This document shows, piece after piece, positions 6,372 through 7,615 of a stretch of 7,615 nt of DNA. Source of the stretch: Pseudomonadota bacterium (GTDB lineage: Bacteria; Pseudomonadota; Gammaproteobacteria; Burkholderiales; Sulfuriferulaceae); the NCBI GenBank assembly GCA_021790625.1, contig JAJYGL010000100.1:1-7615 (forward strand). The letters are read 5' to 3'. Under the pieces are notes generated by a model. The model was not told the DNA's origin. It worked only from the letters and a program-made list of their open reading frames with translations, and ran no database searches. The translations under genes were made by a program, and so were the position numbers. Numbering within the stretch: position 1 is the first letter of the stretch; every line of letters begins with the position of its first letter.

Positions 6372-6389
6372 ACCGGCCTTCAGGCCGGT
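6372..6389. terminator. GC-rich hairpin between convergent genes
   Basis: ACCGGCC (6372-6378) pairs perfectly with GGCCGGT (6383-6389) around a TTCA loop, beginning immediately after the fic stop and lying 30 bp beyond the stop of the convergent STAS gene. Neither strand has a T-run after it. It may act as a weak two-way terminator or as an mRNA 3'-end barrier. Confidence 0.4.
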
Positions 6390-6419
6390 GACTTCATCCT
6401 CTTACCTTGCTGCTGTTGG

Positions 6420-6776
6420 TCATGCCTGTTCTGGTTCATTCAGCCAGGCTTCTGCCATGTCGCTGTCATCGAAAACGCGAATGATGGCATCGCTGAACAG
6501 ACGTTGGAACAGTGTGATGAGGGGAGGCCATACGCCCGTACCGATGATGGCGATGTGACTGAAATCCTGACCATACGCACGAGTAAAACGGAATTCTTCC
6601 CATATGGCGTCAAGCGTCAATCCCAACATGTCGCGCACGTCGACCAACAATTTCATTTTGCCTTCAAAAGCGAAGCCATGACGCAGAATGTCTTCCAGTT
6701 CATGCATATCAGCCAAGGTCAATTCACCCATGACGCTGGCGCGAAGGGTGTCGTGATTTGTCAACAGGTTAATCAT
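6420..6776 (-). CDS. SpoIIAA-like / STAS-domain protein
   Basis: Encodes a 118-residue protein with the look of the SpoIIAA-like (STAS/SEC14-type) family: an N-terminal strand pair (MINLLTNHDTLRASVMGELT), a helix with LADMHELEDIL, the typical LLVDVRDMLGLTLDAIWEEF block at 43-62, then HIAIIGTGVW at 74-83 and a C-terminal FDDSDMAEAWL helix. Members of this family are small, soluble and mostly uncharacterised; no catalytic residues are expected and no transmembrane segment is seen. I chose the ATG at 6776 (reverse strand) because the conserved fold begins there and it overlaps the nudB stop as ATGA; the longer frame up to 6860 would lie inside nudB. The overlap suggests translational coupling to nudB. 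It is the last gene of the minus-strand operon. A specific role is unknown. Confidence 0.8.
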   Translation of the reverse strand: MINLLTNHDTLRASVMGELTLADMHELEDILRHGFAFEGKMKLLVDVRDMLGLTLDAIWEEFRFTRAYGQDFSHIAIIGTGVWPPLITLFQRLFSDAIIRVFDDSDMAEAWLNEPEQA

Positions 6777-7213
6777 GGTAATGCTTTCTGTAGTTGTTCG
6801 ATGGCGCGCCGGTTGCTGGGTGAGAAGCATCGTGCCGCAGCTTCCAGCATGGAAAGCCAACTATACCGCAGATGTTCGCGTGGTGCGAGGACGATTTGTA
6901 TTGGATAGGGTAACAGCAGGCTGAAGACATGTTCGGTGTTTTGACTGACGTTCGGTGCATAACGGTAGCGAAATTCCGGATAAATATCGTAGGAATACGA
7001 CAAATGCCAGTCAGTAAGGTGGAATTGTCTCGCATCGAGGCCTGTTTCCTCTTGCGTTTCGCGCACGGCAGCCTGTATTGGTGTTTCATCGGGCTCAAGG
7101 CTTCCGGTCACCGATTGCCACCAACCGGGATGGTCTTTGCGTTCCATCAGCATGACCTGGTCGCGGGTATGGATGACGACGAGCACGGATATCGGGCATT
7201 TGTATATTGGCAC
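6773..7213 (-). CDS. nudB: Dihydroneopterin triphosphate pyrophosphohydrolase (Nudix, NudB)
   Basis: Encodes a 146-residue Nudix hydrolase resembling E. coli NudB (150 aa), which removes pyrophosphate from dihydroneopterin triphosphate in the folate pathway. The start YKCPISVLVVIH, the WWQSVTGSLE segment (31-40), RYRYAPNVSQNTEHVFSLLL (82-101), EHLRYSWL and the C-terminal SNRRAIEQL all match that subfamily. The Nudix box is complete: G37, E43, R51-E52, E55-E56 and G58 in the pattern Gx5Ex7REUxEExGU. The start is a GTG at 7213-7211, three bases after the trmL stop, with a good AAGGGG ribosome binding site 8 nt upstream inside the end of trmL. The stop TGA shares bases with the ATG of the next gene. 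Another Nudix substrate is possible, but the NudB-specific parts make that less likely. Confidence 0.9.
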   Translation of the reverse strand: MPIYKCPISVLVVIHTRDQVMLMERKDHPGWWQSVTGSLEPDETPIQAAVRETQEETGLDARQFHLTDWHLSYSYDIYPEFRYRYAPNVSQNTEHVFSLLLPYPIQIVLAPREHLRYSWLSMLEAAARCFSPSNRRAIEQLQKALP

Positions 7214-7216
7214 GCT

Positions 7217-7615
7217 TCAAACCCCTTGTGTAAAACCCTGTTGCCGCCACGCTTCAAATACGGTGATAGCGACGGCGTTCGATAGATTCAGACTGCGACT
7301 GTTTGATAACATGGGCAGGCGCAAGCGTTGATGCATGGCGAATTGTGCCAGAATGTCGGCAGGCAGTCCGCGGGTTTCTGGTCCGAATACCAGTGCGTCC
7401 CCTGGTTCAAAGGCGTTGTCATACAGGTTTTTTGTGCCTTTGGTCGTCAAGGCAAATAGACGGGTCGTGTCAAGGCTTGCCAGACAGTCATGCCAGTTGG
7501 CGTGGGTTTGGATTCGGGCGTATTCGTGGTAATCTAGCCCGGCGCGACGTAACTGACGGTCATCAAGCGAAAACCCGAGCGGTTGAATCAAGTGCAGTTG
7601 ATTACCTGTATTGGC
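7217..7615 (-). CDS. trmL: tRNA (cytidine(34)-2'-O)-methyltransferase, partial (5' end outside window)
   Basis: The visible 132 residues are the C-terminal part of a SPOUT-class methyltransferase that 2'-O-methylates the wobble base of tRNA-Leu isoacceptors using S-adenosylmethionine. The frame is open to the window edge, where it reads ANTGNQLHLIQPLGFSLDD, matching the segment about 20-25 residues from the N-terminus of TrmL. Next come RRAGLDYHEYA, RLFALTTKGT, the motif GPETRGLP (78-85 of the visible part), and NSRSLNLSNAVAI with EAWRQ, the knot region that binds the methyl donor. Only the N-terminus is missing. It is the most upstream visible gene of the trmL-nudB-STAS operon and ends 3 bp before the nudB start. 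Confidence 0.95.
   Translation of the reverse strand, partial: ANTGNQLHLIQPLGFSLDDRQLRRAGLDYHEYARIQTHANWHDCLASLDTTRLFALTTKGTKNLYDNAFEPGDALVFGPETRGLPADILAQFAMHQRLRLPMLSNSRSLNLSNAVAITVFEAWRQQGFTQGV

Noticed and set aside
6777..6860. Longer start for the STAS-domain gene
   Set aside because: The added residues lie inside the nudB coding region, are not family-like, and the ATG at 6776 forms a classical ATGA overlap.

Overview
This window is a proteobacterial chromosomal segment, most likely betaproteobacterial. The S21, YqeY, DnaG and RpoD proteins all look betaproteobacterial to me, and the order rpsU-yqeY-dnaG-rpoD with a tRNA behind rpoD fits that group. The species cannot be named from sequence alone. 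Base composition is moderate, apart from one sharply AT-rich stretch around 5140-5200.

Left part (about 1-5030, all + strand) is the macromolecular synthesis operon. It holds rpsU (ribosomal protein S21), yqeY (GatB/YqeY-domain protein), dnaG (primase) and rpoD (primary sigma factor), followed closely by a tRNA with a CAU anticodon that I read as tRNA-Ile2. It joins translation, replication initiation and transcription initiation in one unit. No convincing U-tailed terminator is seen until 4997-5029, just after the tRNA, so rpoD and the tRNA are probably co-transcribed. The spacers are not plain. A long AU-rich hairpin follows rpsU, degenerate short repeats precede yqeY, an array of almost four 14-bp repeats starts inside the yqeY stop region, and two hairpins lie between the rpoD stop and the tRNA.

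Middle part (about 5030-6390, + strand) is a one-gene accessory insert. A class II Fic-family AMP-transferase gene with an intact Fic motif and a built-in inhibitory motif sits behind its own AT-rich, palindrome-containing leader. A possible 27-codon ORF lies just upstream. A perfect GC-rich hairpin follows the fic stop.

Right part (6420-7615, - strand) is a convergent operon read right to left: trmL (tRNA wobble 2'-O-methyltransferase, start beyond the window), nudB (dihydroneopterin triphosphate pyrophosphohydrolase, folate synthesis) and a small SpoIIAA-like/STAS protein. The genes are tightly packed: a 3-nt gap between trmL and nudB, and an ATGA overlap between nudB and the STAS gene.

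I see no convincing undescribed multi-gene system. The points most worth a second look are the 14-bp array that puts TGA in all three frames, the rpoD-tRNA processing region, and the Fic gene with its palindromic leader.
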